Source of the DNA: Alphaproteobacteria bacterium
Lineage (GTDB): Bacteria; Pseudomonadota; Alphaproteobacteria; Kiloniellales; DSM-21159
Direction: 5' to 3'
Length of the DNA stretch: 43,061 nt
Assembly: GCA_030433005.1 (NCBI GenBank)
Contig: JAUILQ010000046.1
Coordinates: 1 to 43,061 of the forward strand
Shown here: in pieces, positions 9,101 to 16,551 of the stretch
Position numbering within the stretch: the stretch's first letter is position 1
Layout of the letters: each line of letters starts with the position of its first letter
Notes under the pieces: model-generated
What the model saw: the letters and a program-made list of their open reading frames with translations, nothing else
What the model was told of the DNA's origin: nothing
The model's database searches: none
Made by a program: the position numbers and the translations under genes

Positions 9101-10413
9101 CGGGCGCTGCCGTGCAGGAACATGACCTCGCCCCGGGCCTGGCCGGCGGTGGCGCCGCCGGTGCCGCCGGCGGTGCCCGCCGTGACGCCGTAGCTGCCGG
9201 CAAGAGTGACGTTCGAGAGCGTGAGCGTGCCGCCGTCGCGCACGAAGACGGCGCCGCCGAGCGCGCCGCCGCCACCGCCGTCGGCGCCGGAGCCGCTGCC
9301 GCCCTTGCCGCCGAACGAGCCGCCGCCGCCGCCGTTCCGGCCGCCGCCGCCGCCGCCGCCGAAGCCGCCCGCGCCGCCGTCCGAATTGTCCGGGTCCGCG
9401 CCGCCGCCGCCGCCGCCGAAGCCGCCGGCGCCGCCGGCATCGCCGCCGGCGCCGCCGCCGCCACCGAAATCGCCTCCGGCCCCACCTTTGCCGACGGCAA
9501 AGCCGCTGCCGCCGCCGCCCCCGCCGATGCCGCCGGCCCCGCCGCCGCCGCCCTGGAATCCGGCGCCCCCGCCGCCGCCGAGCGCCGTGCCGGCGCCGCC
9601 GCTGGCGTACCTATTGCCGCCCGACCCGCCTTGGCTGCCGCCGCCTGCGCCACCGGACGGATTGCCGCCGTCGGCGCCCGAACTGTCCGCACCGCCGCCG
9701 CCGCCGCCGCCGAAGCGCCCGCCGCCGCCGCCGCCGCCGAACTCGCCGCCGCCGCCGCCGCCGCCGAAATCGTTGCTGGAAGTGTTTCCGCCGGTGCCTT
9801 CGTAGCCGCCGCCGCCGCCGCCGCCGCCATAGGCCGCGGCCCCTCCGTCGCCGCCGAGTCCGCCACCGCCACCGCCGCTGACCCCGTTGGTGCCCGTGCC
9901 GCCGCTGCCGCCGAGCGCCGCTGCGTCGCCGAGCGTGACGTTCGACAGGGACGCGTCGGCCGTGCTGTCGACAAAGATGGCGGCACCGGCCCCGAGGCCG
10001 CCGCCACCGCCGGCGGCACTCCCCGCGCCACCGCCGTTGCCGCCCTGGGCGCGGGCGTTGTTCACGGTCACGTCGGAGATGGTCGCCGTGCCGGCCTGGA
10101 TGAAGAACACGCGGCCCTTGTCGTCGGCGTCGATGGTATGGCCGTTGCCGGCGACCGTGACGCTGGTCGTGATCATCGGCAGCGACTGTGTGAGCGTGAT
10201 GTCGCCGGTGATGTTGATTGCGCTGTCGCCGCCGGCGTTGGCCGAGGAAATCGCGTTCCGCAGCGCCGTCTCGGACGAAACGTCGACCGCCGCGGCCGTC
10301 CCTGGCGCGGCGAGCAGGGCCGCCAGGGCAGCCGATCCGAAGAGCGGCCGCCGTCGCCCGGCCGGGCCGCTCGCTGCGGTCCCGGCGCAGCCTGCCTGGC
10401 TCGCCGCCGACAT
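6142..10413 (-). CDS. Autotransporter (type Va) with Gly-rich and PATR passenger repeats
   Basis: A 1423-residue secreted/outer-membrane protein. A signal peptide (positively charged RRRP, then FGSAALAALLAAPGTAAA) ends near residue 42. A beta-helix-like stretch follows (SAINITGDITLTQSLP), then about 265 residues (roughly 122-388) very rich in glycine. Passenger-associated repeats of the GTLTLTGANSYSGGTTVDGG type run from about 430 to 850. A linker and a C-terminal autotransporter beta-barrel (about 1145-1423) end in the export signature GGSLRF with terminal Phe. Two neighbouring 64-residue repeats are almost identical, implying recent duplication. I see no protease or lipase catalytic motif in the passenger, so adhesion or biofilm matrix is the best guess. 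It separates the two halves of the corrinoid gene set. Confidence 0.92.
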   Translation of the reverse strand: MSAASQAGCAGTAASGPAGRRRPLFGSAALAALLAAPGTAAAVDVSSETALRNAISSANAGGDSAINITGDITLTQSLPMITTSVTVAGNGHTIDADDKGRVFFIQAGTATISDVTVNNARAQGGNGGGAGSAAGGGGGLGAGAAIFVDSTADASLSNVTLGDAAALGGSGGTGTNGVSGGGGGGLGGDGGAAAYGGGGGGGGYEGTGGNTSSNDFGGGGGGGEFGGGGGGGRFGGGGGGGADSSGADGGNPSGGAGGGSQGGSGGNRYASGGAGTALGGGGGAGFQGGGGGAGGIGGGGGGSGFAVGKGGAGGDFGGGGGAGGDAGGAGGFGGGGGGADPDNSDGGAGGFGGGGGGGRNGGGGGSFGGKGGSGSGADGGGGGALGGAVFVRDGGTLTLSNVTLAGSYGVTAGTAGGTGGATAGQARGEVMFLHGSARTTLDVAGGTLSLADADSIAGDGSLVKAGAGTLALGAANASFAGSVTLAGGTLLLGHSDALGSAGLTTTGSTVAYADGVTISTPITVNSNSTQLQVASGSATQAGAITEAGGARPLEKTGAGTLILTGTASHTGGTTISGGTLQIGDGGTSGSLAGDVVNNGTLAFDRSDAVSFSGAISGTGGLTKAGSGTLTLTGANSYSGGTTVDGGTLKGDTASLTGDIVDNATLAFDQGSDGTFAGDISGSGGLTKTGSGTLTLTGDNSYSGGTTVDGGTLKGDTASLTGDIVDNATLAFDQRGDGTFAGDISGSGALVKAGGGILTLTGSATYSGGTTIDGGTLRAGAADAFGSGSAVTVAAGTTLDLAGFDQTIGSLAGAGSVGLGAGRLTAGGDGSSTSFSGAISGSGGVTKTGEGTLILDGDNAFTGGTTIAGGTVAVNGTLGDVAIGSGATLGGSGAVGAVDAAGRIAPGNSIGTLSSGDITFRSGSTFGVEIAADGSSDRLEVAGTATIEEGAAVEVTPQPGSYVRGRRYTILAASDGIEGAFDSVAYAAGSTLTFGLSLATEGNELELLLGRLTTTFAELSSEPGLAGAAAGLDDLEATREAEGDSADPLLQTLFALDDGSMLDAAVQQLSGSGAGSTAQATQLGSQAVLQLAQAGGGTGFARSGPASFATRSVGLAQLALGEAGTTDVLGFVTATPDVPDRRAETDGPQVWLQGVGGFGSRDGNGLAAGEQRHYAGFAGGVGFRLGGGLELGLTLARVESQTNSDDGLVSGEGKALMAAATGAWQPQGDGLRLAASLGLARHDLSSERRAVFAGYDETASGDHPGWEFLGDLGATWDVELGALTVSPTAGLGLAFLAEAAWSESGAGSANLAYDDSESLTVLPRAGLGLSYDLELGQGLRLTPAAQALWLGRLGDRRSQYDARFAGTSTSWSVPGLDEPAHSAALSLSVDLAADDGWSLGAGYAGRFSDGAQDHGFLLGGSLRF
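8161..8736. repeat. Tandem 192-bp repeats inside the autotransporter gene
   Basis: Three units of 192 bases begin at 8161, 8353 and 8545 on the plus strand. The first two differ at only about eight positions by eye; the third is more diverged after its first 30 bases. Each encodes 64 residues of the pattern SGGLTKTGSGTLTLTG, SYSGGTTVDGGTLKG and DNATLAFDQ. Near identity including silent positions indicates recent duplication, and copy number may vary between strains. Confidence 0.85.
9250..10060. repeat. Low-complexity (GCC)n/(GGC)n tract coding for poly-glycine
   Basis: About 800 bases consist mainly of GCC and CCG triplets on the plus strand, encoding long Gly runs broken by FGGG, DSSGADG and NRYASGG islands in the autotransporter passenger. 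The triplet runs are slippage-prone, so length variation, assembly error or phase variation are all possible. The opposite strand stays open by composition alone. Confidence 0.85.
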
Positions 10414-10485
10414 TCGAGTTCGCCCCCTTCCACGTCCGGCTGCGAGGCTAGAAGGGCGGCGCGGGGCCGCTCAACGACGCGTATT

Positions 10486-10503
10486 GGAAATTCCTGGAAT
10501 TCC
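10486..10503. promoter_or_regulatory. Near-palindromic GGAAATTCC-T-GGAATTCC site
   Basis: Two GGAA-TTCC units stand next to each other, 73 bases before the autotransporter start and about 100 bases before the ATG of the divergent gene. The surroundings are noticeably richer in A and T than the window average. This is the sort of position where an operator controlling both genes would lie. No known regulator motif is recognised. Confidence 0.35.
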
Positions 10504-10601
10504 AGTCGCATGAATGGGAGATTCACGGGCCAATCGCGGCGCGGCCGAATTCAGCCGGCGGAGGTGAGGCGATCTATCGGGACTTCGACGCGAAGCTGCG
10601 C

Positions 10602-11546
10602 ATGACGGCGCTGGCATTGGGCTGCGCCAGCCGCAAGCATCTCGTCGGCCTGTTCCACGCGGCCAATCCGGCGACCGACTGCAGCCTCGAGCGCCTGCAC
10701 AAGTGGCTGCAGGGGCGTGCCCTGCCGCGCAGCGCGACGGTGACTGAGGATCTGGCCGCCGTGCTCGGCAGCGAGCGCGACGGCACGTGGATGGCGGGTT
10801 GCACGCTCGAGGATTTCGCCGCCGAGCTGGAGCGGCTGTTCGGCCGGCCGGCCGGCGAGCTGCTGGCGGCGCCGCCCTTCGCCGGCCGGGGCTCGGCAAC
10901 CGCGGCGCCGGCCGCTGCCGCGGTGCCGCAGGTCAGCGGCAACCGCTATCTCTGCGGCCGCTACGCCTGCTACTCCCTGGCCTGGTCGCCCTACGCGACC
11001 GGCAAGCTGGTGCGCGGCGCGCTCGCGCTCGAGCCGGGGCGCGGCAAGGCGATCGACGCGACCTACAGCGAGACGGTGTTCAACAGGGCGATCGTGCTGA
11101 CCGGCTCGGCGCTTCTCGCGGAGCGCACCTTGAACCTGCACCTGTTGGAGCCCGGGGGCGAGCTGCCGCTGTTCTTCAACCTTTTCCTGCCGCGCCCGCC
11201 CGCCGCCGTGCTGTGCGGCGTGCTTTCGGGCGTCACCTTCCTCGGCGGCGATCCCGAACCCTCGAGCTGCCGAATCGCCGCGGTGCGGCTGCCGGCGGAG
11301 CCGGCGCTGAAGACGGGGGTGCGCAGCGGCTACCTGGACCCCGACCCTCGGCTGCTGGCGGACGACTTGACGGCGCTCGGCCTGCCGCTGCGCGAGCCCG
11401 GGCATGCCGGAGGTCGTCTGCTCGAATTCCTGATCGCCGACGGCCGGCCGAATCAGGTCACGGCAGCGCAGCAGGCAGAGCTCGCAGCGCTGCTCGATCC
11501 GCTGCACCTCGCCGAGCCGCCGGCTTGCGACGAGGCGGCGGACTGA
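10602..11546 (+). CDS. Unrecognised protein with possible N-terminal DNA-binding region
   Basis: A 314-residue soluble protein that I cannot assign. The first 90 residues (ALALGCASRKHLVGLFHAAN, SLERLHKWLQGRALPRS) resemble a helix-turn-helix-like domain seen in some Rhodospirillales proteins; this is from memory and uncertain. The remainder has a hydrophobic core (YACYSLAWSPYATGKLVRGAL, VLCGVLSGVTFLGGDPEPSSCRIAAVRLP) suggesting a sensory beta-rich domain. The ATG at 10602 lacks a ribosome site, and the frame is open without stop back to 10452, reading plausible protein (YRDFDAKLR just before the Met). The true start may lie upstream at a rare codon such as CTG 10494. It is divergent from the autotransporter and could regulate it. 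Confidence 0.6.
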   Translation: MTALALGCASRKHLVGLFHAANPATDCSLERLHKWLQGRALPRSATVTEDLAAVLGSERDGTWMAGCTLEDFAAELERLFGRPAGELLAAPPFAGRGSATAAPAAAAVPQVSGNRYLCGRYACYSLAWSPYATGKLVRGALALEPGRGKAIDATYSETVFNRAIVLTGSALLAERTLNLHLLEPGGELPLFFNLFLPRPPAAVLCGVLSGVTFLGGDPEPSSCRIAAVRLPAEPALKTGVRSGYLDPDPRLLADDLTALGLPLREPGHAGGRLLEFLIADGRPNQVTAAQQAELAALLDPLHLAEPPACDEAAD

Positions 11547-11553
11547 CGGCCTG

Positions 11554-12528
11554 CTACTCGATCGGGCGGGTCACCTCGAAGCCCTTGTCGCCGCGCTTCA
11601 GCTCGAAGGCGCCGTCGACCACGGCATAGGACCAGTTGGCCGACTTCTTGAGGCCGCCCAGCGGGTACATGTGCACGCCGGCGATGCCGCAGTGCGGGTC
11701 GGTCGCGCGGTAGCGGGCGAGGTCGAGGACCAGCTTGTCCGGCGCGTTGACGGTCATCAGCTTGGCGACGTTGCGGGCCTGGCGGACCAGGAAGTTCATC
11801 GAGGGGCCGATGCCGCAGTTGCGCGCGTGGTTGAGCAGGGTCTTGAGGGTCGCCAGGCCCGGGATGCCGATCTTGATCGGCAGGCGGTTGCCCTCGGCCT
11901 GGATCGCCCGGTCCCAGGCGATGATCGGCGCGGCCTCGAAGCAGAACTGCGTGGCGACGTAGAGCTCGAGCCCCGTGCGCTCGGCGAAGGCGTTCTTCCA
12001 GCGCAAGGCGGCCGCGACGTCCTCGGCGCGGATGTCGGGGCTGCCCTCGGGGTGGCCGGCGACGCCGATGCGGCGGATTCCCGCCTTGTCGAAGAGACCG
12101 GTCTCGAGCAGCGCCATCGAGGAGTCGAAGGGCCCGAGCGGCTGCGGCACGGCGCCGCCGAGCGCGACCACGTGGTCGACCCCGGCCTCGCCGACGACCC
12201 GCTTCAGGCCCTCGGAGAAGGCGTCGAACGAGGGGAAGGAGCGCGCCGCGAAGTGCGGCGCCGGCTCGAAGCCCTCGCCGCGCAGGCGCACGCAGGTCGC
12301 CACGGTGTCGGCGAAGTCGGTGCCGGGCAGGAAGGTCACGGCGACCGTGGCCCCGGGGCGCAGCAGCTGGCGGTAGTCAGGCGTCTTGGCCGCCGTCCCG
12401 GGCGTCGTCTCGACCGTGAAGCCGGTCATGAAGTCGACGACCTGCTGCCTGGGATCGGCGGGCTTCCCCGGCTCGCTTCCCGCCTCGCTCCGCGCCTCGC
12501 TCACCGCATCGCACTCCAGCAACGCCAT
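11554..12528 (-). CDS. Methylenetetrahydrofolate reductase-like protein (MetF family)
   Basis: A 324-residue TIM-barrel flavoprotein-type sequence of the MetF family. It probably interconverts methyl- and methylenetetrahydrofolate, here in the oxidative direction to dispose of methyl groups released by the corrinoid system. FTVETTPG holds the family's N-terminal acidic residue (E40). Later family blocks include VALGGAVPQPLGPFDSS, RIGVAGHPEGSPDI, ATQFCFEAAPIIAW and LPIKIGIPGLATLKTLLNHAR. The ATG at 12528 has a GGAG about 11 bases upstream. The C-terminal region (HCGIAGVHMYPLGGLKKSANW) is typical of the subgroup found beside corrinoid genes. It follows the virulence-factor domain gene by 26 bases and is convergent with the gene at 10602-11546. 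Confidence 0.88.
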   Translation of the reverse strand: MALLECDAVSEARSEAGSEPGKPADPRQQVVDFMTGFTVETTPGTAAKTPDYRQLLRPGATVAVTFLPGTDFADTVATCVRLRGEGFEPAPHFAARSFPSFDAFSEGLKRVVGEAGVDHVVALGGAVPQPLGPFDSSMALLETGLFDKAGIRRIGVAGHPEGSPDIRAEDVAAALRWKNAFAERTGLELYVATQFCFEAAPIIAWDRAIQAEGNRLPIKIGIPGLATLKTLLNHARNCGIGPSMNFLVRQARNVAKLMTVNAPDKLVLDLARYRATDPHCGIAGVHMYPLGGLKKSANWSYAVVDGAFELKRGDKGFEVTRPIE

Positions 12529-12554
12529 GGTCTCGCTCTCCAGGCTGCCGCCGC

Positions 12555-12860
12555 TCAGGCGGTCTCGTCCGCGCCGCCGGCCTCGACGAGCGCCTTCAGG
12601 CGCGCCTCGTCGTAGGCCGTCTCGATTTCCGCGGCGGCGCGTGCCGCCTCGGCCTCCAGGTCGTCGCCGCAATCGACCGGGGCGCCGCGGCGCCACTGCT
12701 CCAGGTAGCTGTCGGTGTCGCGCAGCTTGCCGCGCATGGCGGCGCGATCGATGGCTTCCTGGAAACGGTCGGACAGCAGCACCTTGGCCTGCCGGCGGCC
12801 GGCCTTGGCGGTGACCTGCGAGGGAATGTCTCGCCAGAAGACGGTGACGATCTGCGCCAT
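12555..12860 (-). CDS. Small 'virulence factor' domain protein (PF13769-like) of the corrinoid C1 cluster
   Basis: A 101-residue protein beginning MAQIVTVFWRDIPSQVTAKAG and continuing KVLLSDRFQEAIDRAAM. This matches the short domain named 'virulence factor' in Pfam, although nothing links it to virulence. Homologues, as I recall, recur next to corrinoid proteins, MetF-like reductases and RACo in alphaproteobacteria, so a helper role in methyl transfer or corrinoid handling is likely. The C-terminal half is acidic and Ala/Glu-rich, probably helical. No catalytic motif is visible. It lies between the DUF1638 gene (28-base gap) and the MetF-like gene (26-base gap), consistent with one operon. 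Confidence 0.82.
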   Translation of the reverse strand: MAQIVTVFWRDIPSQVTAKAGRRQAKVLLSDRFQEAIDRAAMRGKLRDTDSYLEQWRRGAPVDCGDDLEAEAARAAAEIETAYDEARLKALVEAGGADETA

Positions 12861-12888
12861 GGACGGCTTCCTCTAGCTGTTTTGCGCC

Positions 12889-13518
12889 CTAGCTCTCGGA
12901 GGCCCCGGTCCGGGCCGCTTCGGCGAGAAAGCCGCCGAGCTCGCCGAGCCCGACCGGCTCGTGCCGGTAGGTCAGGCCGAGGCGCTCCGCGGCGGCGCGC
13001 GCGCCCGCCTCCAGCGCCGGGTCGTCGAGCTGCGACAGGTAGACCAGGGTGGTGTAGTTGCCGAAGTAGTCGGGCAGCAGCTGCGGGAAGCGGTCGAGGC
13101 CCAGGCCCTGCCAGATCAGCCGCTCGAAGTGCCGCGCCAGGTAGTCGGTCAGGTAGAAGCAGGCCGGGTCTTGCTCGGCCCAGGCGGCGAAGCGGTCGTT
13201 GCCGGCATAGAAGGCGTAGCAGTGCGGGCCCTCGATACGGCTCGCGCCCTCCTCGGCCAGCACCTGGTCGAGCAGGCCCCCGGTGCCGCAGTCGCCGTAG
13301 GCGACCAGCACGCGCTCGACGCCCTCGGCGCGTGCCGCGCGGATCTTGGCGCGCACGCCCTCGGGAATCCGCTCCGGCGTGTTGTGCCAGATCGCCGGCA
13401 GGCAGGTGACGTCGAGCGGCGCCTCCGGGAAGAGGCGCAGCGTCTCGACCACCTCGCGCGCCAGCGCGCCGCAGGCGACGATGCGGGTGCGGGGGATGCG
13501 ATCCGAGTTCTCGGCCAT
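12889..13518 (-). CDS. DUF1638 family protein
   Basis: A 209-residue protein of the uncharacterised DUF1638 family. Recognisable blocks are VACGALAREV near the N-terminus, LPAIWHNTPERIPEGVRAKI, VLVAYGDCGTGGLLD and GPHCYAFYAG, followed by FYLTDYLARHFERLIW and LVYLSQLDDP. The conserved Cys residues (VACGAL, YGDCGTGG, GPHCY) and the H in IWHNTP could bind a metal or cofactor; this is inference. It lies between the corrinoid protein and the virulence-factor domain gene in the same direction, with a palindromic repeat in the gap before it. The recurrent pairing with corrinoid methyltransferase genes suggests a role in that pathway, not yet defined. Confidence 0.88.
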   Translation of the reverse strand: MAENSDRIPRTRIVACGALAREVVETLRLFPEAPLDVTCLPAIWHNTPERIPEGVRAKIRAARAEGVERVLVAYGDCGTGGLLDQVLAEEGASRIEGPHCYAFYAGNDRFAAWAEQDPACFYLTDYLARHFERLIWQGLGLDRFPQLLPDYFGNYTTLVYLSQLDDPALEAGARAAAERLGLTYRHEPVGLGELGGFLAEAARTGASES

Positions 13519-13550
13519 ACGACGCCCTCGACGCTGCCTTCCGCGCCGTC

Positions 13551-13669
13551 ACGCTTCGTGGTTCGACAGGCTCACCATGAAGCGACGGACAAGGTTGCGC
13601 AGGCTCTCAAGTAGGGCTTCATCCTGAGCCCGTCACCCTGAGCCTGTCGAAGGGCGAAGGGTGAAGCCC
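13551..13669. repeat. Dispersed palindromic elements, GTTCGACAGGCTCACC family (two parts)
   Basis: The part at 13551-13584 carries GGTTCGACAGGCTCACCATG in one orientation. A second part at 13614-13669 forms a hairpin with arms GGGCTTCATCCT and AGGGTGAAGCCC around CCTGAGCCTGTCGAAGG. Together they fill the gap between the corrinoid protein and DUF1638 genes. Their sequences match the elements at 4897, 16428 and 22254. Confidence 0.75.
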
Positions 13670-13682
13670 GCTGGGCGCCGGC

Positions 13683-14390
<708 letters not shown>

Positions 14391-14441
14391 GCCCGGCTTC
14401 CTTTGAACGCCCCCGCAAGGGGCACCGTCGCGCACCTAGCG

Positions 14442-14472
14442 GAAAGGCCGGCCTGTGCGGGCCGGCCCTTTC
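14442..14472 (-). terminator. Possible hairpin terminator after the hydantoinase genes
   Basis: An AAGGCCGGCC arm pairs with GGGCCGGCCCTT across a short loop. On the minus strand the hairpin is followed by only three T residues. It lies between the end of HyuB (14605) and the start of the corrinoid protein gene (14390), so it could end the catabolic cluster or only attenuate read-through. The rest of this 214-base gap shows nothing clear. Confidence 0.35.
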
Positions 14473-14604
14473 ATTCCGCTGTCCGAGGAGCATGATTTGG
14501 GCAAGGCCGGCCCGGCGACTTCAGCGGCGGCGACCACCGCTGGCCGGAATGCGACAGCGCCGGCGAATGCGCCGCCGGCGTTGCCTGCAGGCTACCTGGC
14601 GGGG

Positions 14605-16374
14605 CTATTGCGCCGCCTGGCTCTGCGGGCGCAGCGCGGCGGTCGCGGCGGCGTCGACGGTGCCGTCGGCGGCCAGCGCGACGCCGAAGAGCGCGCGGGC
14701 CTGTTCGGTGCTGTAGTAGCCGCGCCGCACGTCGCGCGCGACCGCGGCCGGGTCGCGCTGCAGCGGGTCGCCGTAGCCGCCGCCGCCGGGGGTCGAGACC
14801 TCGACGCGGTCGCCCTCGCGGACCTGGATGCCCTGGTCCTTGGAGAGGTGCGGCGGCACGTAGGCCTCGCCGTCGCGCCAGACCGTGACGCGGTTGGGCG
14901 CGCCGTCGCCGCCGCCCTGGACGCCCTGGGGCCCGACCCGGCCGTGGTCCATGACGAAGGAGGCGCGCGCCTCGCCGCGGCGAATCCGGACCGTGTAGTC
15001 GATGCCGAAGCCGCCGCGGCGCCGGCCGGCCCCGCCCGAGCCCTCGCGCAGCGCGTACTTCTCGAACAGCACGGGATAGATCTGCTCGACGACCTCGATC
15101 GGCGGCGTCTTCGAGATGCCGATGGTCGAGCAGCCGTTCGACAGGCCGTCGTGCTCGGCGTTGCCGCCGTAGCCGCCGCCGGAGATCTGGTACATGACGT
15201 AGGCGCGGCCGCGCGCCGGGTCCCAGCCGCCGAGCGCGAAGTTGCCGCTGGAGCCGGCCGGCGCGGCCGTCACCTTGTCCGGGATCGCCTTGACCAGGGC
15301 GGCGAAGACCGCCTCGGCGATGCGCTGCGAGACCTCGGCGGCGCAGCCCGAGACCGGGCGCGGATAGCGCGCGTAGAGGAAGGTGCCGTCGGGGTCGGCG
15401 ATGTGCAGCGGCACGAAGGTGCCGGCGTTGATCGGCACCTCGGGGAAGATGTGCTTCATCGCCAGGTAGACCGAGGAGCGCGTGGTCGCGATCACCGAGT
15501 TCATCGGGCCCTGGCAGGGCGGCGAGGAGCGCGAGAGGTCGAAGGACAGGTCGCTGCCCTGCTTGGTGACGGTGAGGCGCACGAACAGCGGCTCGTCGAC
15601 GACGCCGTCGGAGTCGACCACGGCCTCGCCCTCGTAGCTGCCGTCGGGGATCGTCTCGATCTTGGCGCGCATCTGCTGCTCGGCGCGCGCCTTCAGCTCG
15701 TCGATCGCCTGCTTCACCGTGTCGGCGCCGTAGCGCTCGATCATCGTCGCCAGGCGCCGCTTGCCGACGGTCAGCGCCGCCGCCTGGGCGCGGATGTCGC
15801 CGATGCGCTGGTCGGCGATGCGGATGTTCGAGGTGATGATCGCGTAGATCTCGCGGTCGAGGTCGCCCTTCTTGAACAGCTTGACCGGCGGCAGGCGCAG
15901 GCCCTCCTGCTCGACCTCGGTGGCGTTGGCCGAGAAGCCGCCGGGCACGGCGCCGCCGATGTCCGGCCAGTGGCCGGTGTTGGCGAGCCAGGCGAAGAGC
16001 TCGCCGTCGTGGAAGAAGGGCGCCACGAAGCGCACGTCCATCAGGTGCGTGCCGCCGAGATAGGGGTCGTTGACGATGTAGACGTCGCCGTCCTCCGGCG
16101 GCGCCGTCTCGCCGGCCTCGATCTTCTCCAGCACCGCCATGGTCGAGTACTGCATCGTGCCGACGAAGACCGGCAGCCCGAGGTCGCCCTGGGCGATCAG
16201 CTCGCCGGTCGTCGCATGGTAGATGCCGTCGGAGCGGTCGTTGGCCTCGGCGATCACCGGCGAGAAGGCGGCGCGGCTGAAGGCCAGGTCCATCTCGTTG
16301 CAGACCTGCTGCAGGCCGTTCTGGATGACGGTCAGCGTGACGGGGTCGAGGGCGGTGGCGGTCATGGCGGTCAT
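14605..16374 (-). CDS. hyuB: Hydantoinase B/oxoprolinase family subunit
   Basis: A 589-residue protein of the HyuB family (PF02538). With HyuA it makes an ATP-dependent hydrolase of cyclic amides such as N-methylhydantoin, 5-oxoproline or related lactams. Family landmarks are DPVTLTVIQNGLQQVCNEMD at the N-terminus, AFSPVIAEANDRSDGIY, DVYIVNDPYLGGTHLMD, NTGHWPDIGG, GPMNSVIATTRS and the C-terminal STPGGGGYGDPLQRDP. Length is normal for a separate B subunit. Two close ATGs (16374 and 16365) are possible starts. It follows HyuA after a palindromic repeat. The exact substrate cannot be read from sequence; neighbours suggest a ring-opening step in heterocycle degradation. Confidence 0.93.
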   Translation of the reverse strand: MTAMTATALDPVTLTVIQNGLQQVCNEMDLAFSRAAFSPVIAEANDRSDGIYHATTGELIAQGDLGLPVFVGTMQYSTMAVLEKIEAGETAPPEDGDVYIVNDPYLGGTHLMDVRFVAPFFHDGELFAWLANTGHWPDIGGAVPGGFSANATEVEQEGLRLPPVKLFKKGDLDREIYAIITSNIRIADQRIGDIRAQAAALTVGKRRLATMIERYGADTVKQAIDELKARAEQQMRAKIETIPDGSYEGEAVVDSDGVVDEPLFVRLTVTKQGSDLSFDLSRSSPPCQGPMNSVIATTRSSVYLAMKHIFPEVPINAGTFVPLHIADPDGTFLYARYPRPVSGCAAEVSQRIAEAVFAALVKAIPDKVTAAPAGSSGNFALGGWDPARGRAYVMYQISGGGYGGNAEHDGLSNGCSTIGISKTPPIEVVEQIYPVLFEKYALREGSGGAGRRRGGFGIDYTVRIRRGEARASFVMDHGRVGPQGVQGGGDGAPNRVTVWRDGEAYVPPHLSKDQGIQVREGDRVEVSTPGGGGYGDPLQRDPAAVARDVRRGYYSTEQARALFGVALAADGTVDAAATAALRPQSQAAQ

Positions 16375-16427
16375 CCTAGCAGCTGGGCCCGATCACCCGC
16401 GAGAAGGCTGGGGGGCAGCAATACGCG

Positions 16428-16530
16428 CCCATTCGCTTCACCCTGAGCCTGTCGAAGGGCGAAGCGAAGTCAGCCCCGCCCGTGCCGCTTTCGCTCCCTG
16501 GTTCGACAGGCTCACCTTGAAGCGAATGGG
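16428..16530. repeat. Dispersed palindromic element between hyuA and hyuB
   Basis: Arms beginning CCCATTCGCTTCACCCTGAG (16428 onward) and ending GGCTCACCTTGAAGCGAATGGG (to 16530) are inverted near-copies; the left arm contains CCTGTCGAA and the right TTCGACAGG. It belongs to the same family as the elements at 4897 and 22254. Because it splits two genes whose products form one complex, it is probably transcribed and may affect mRNA stability. Confidence 0.8.
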
Positions 16531-16551
16531 AGCTGAGCGCAGAGCTCATCG

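Noticed and set aside
6175..10605. A 1476-codon open frame opposite the autotransporter gene
   Set aside because: It is a shadow caused by GCC/GGC repeats without stops; it has no domain, signal peptide or ribosome site, while the minus-strand frame has a full autotransporter architecture.
14455..16446. Long plus-strand frame opposite hyuB, and similar frames opposite hyuA, the Liv genes, the Mo hydroxylase and korA
   Set aside because: High-GC antisense frames without recognisable domains; the opposite strand codes known protein families in every case.
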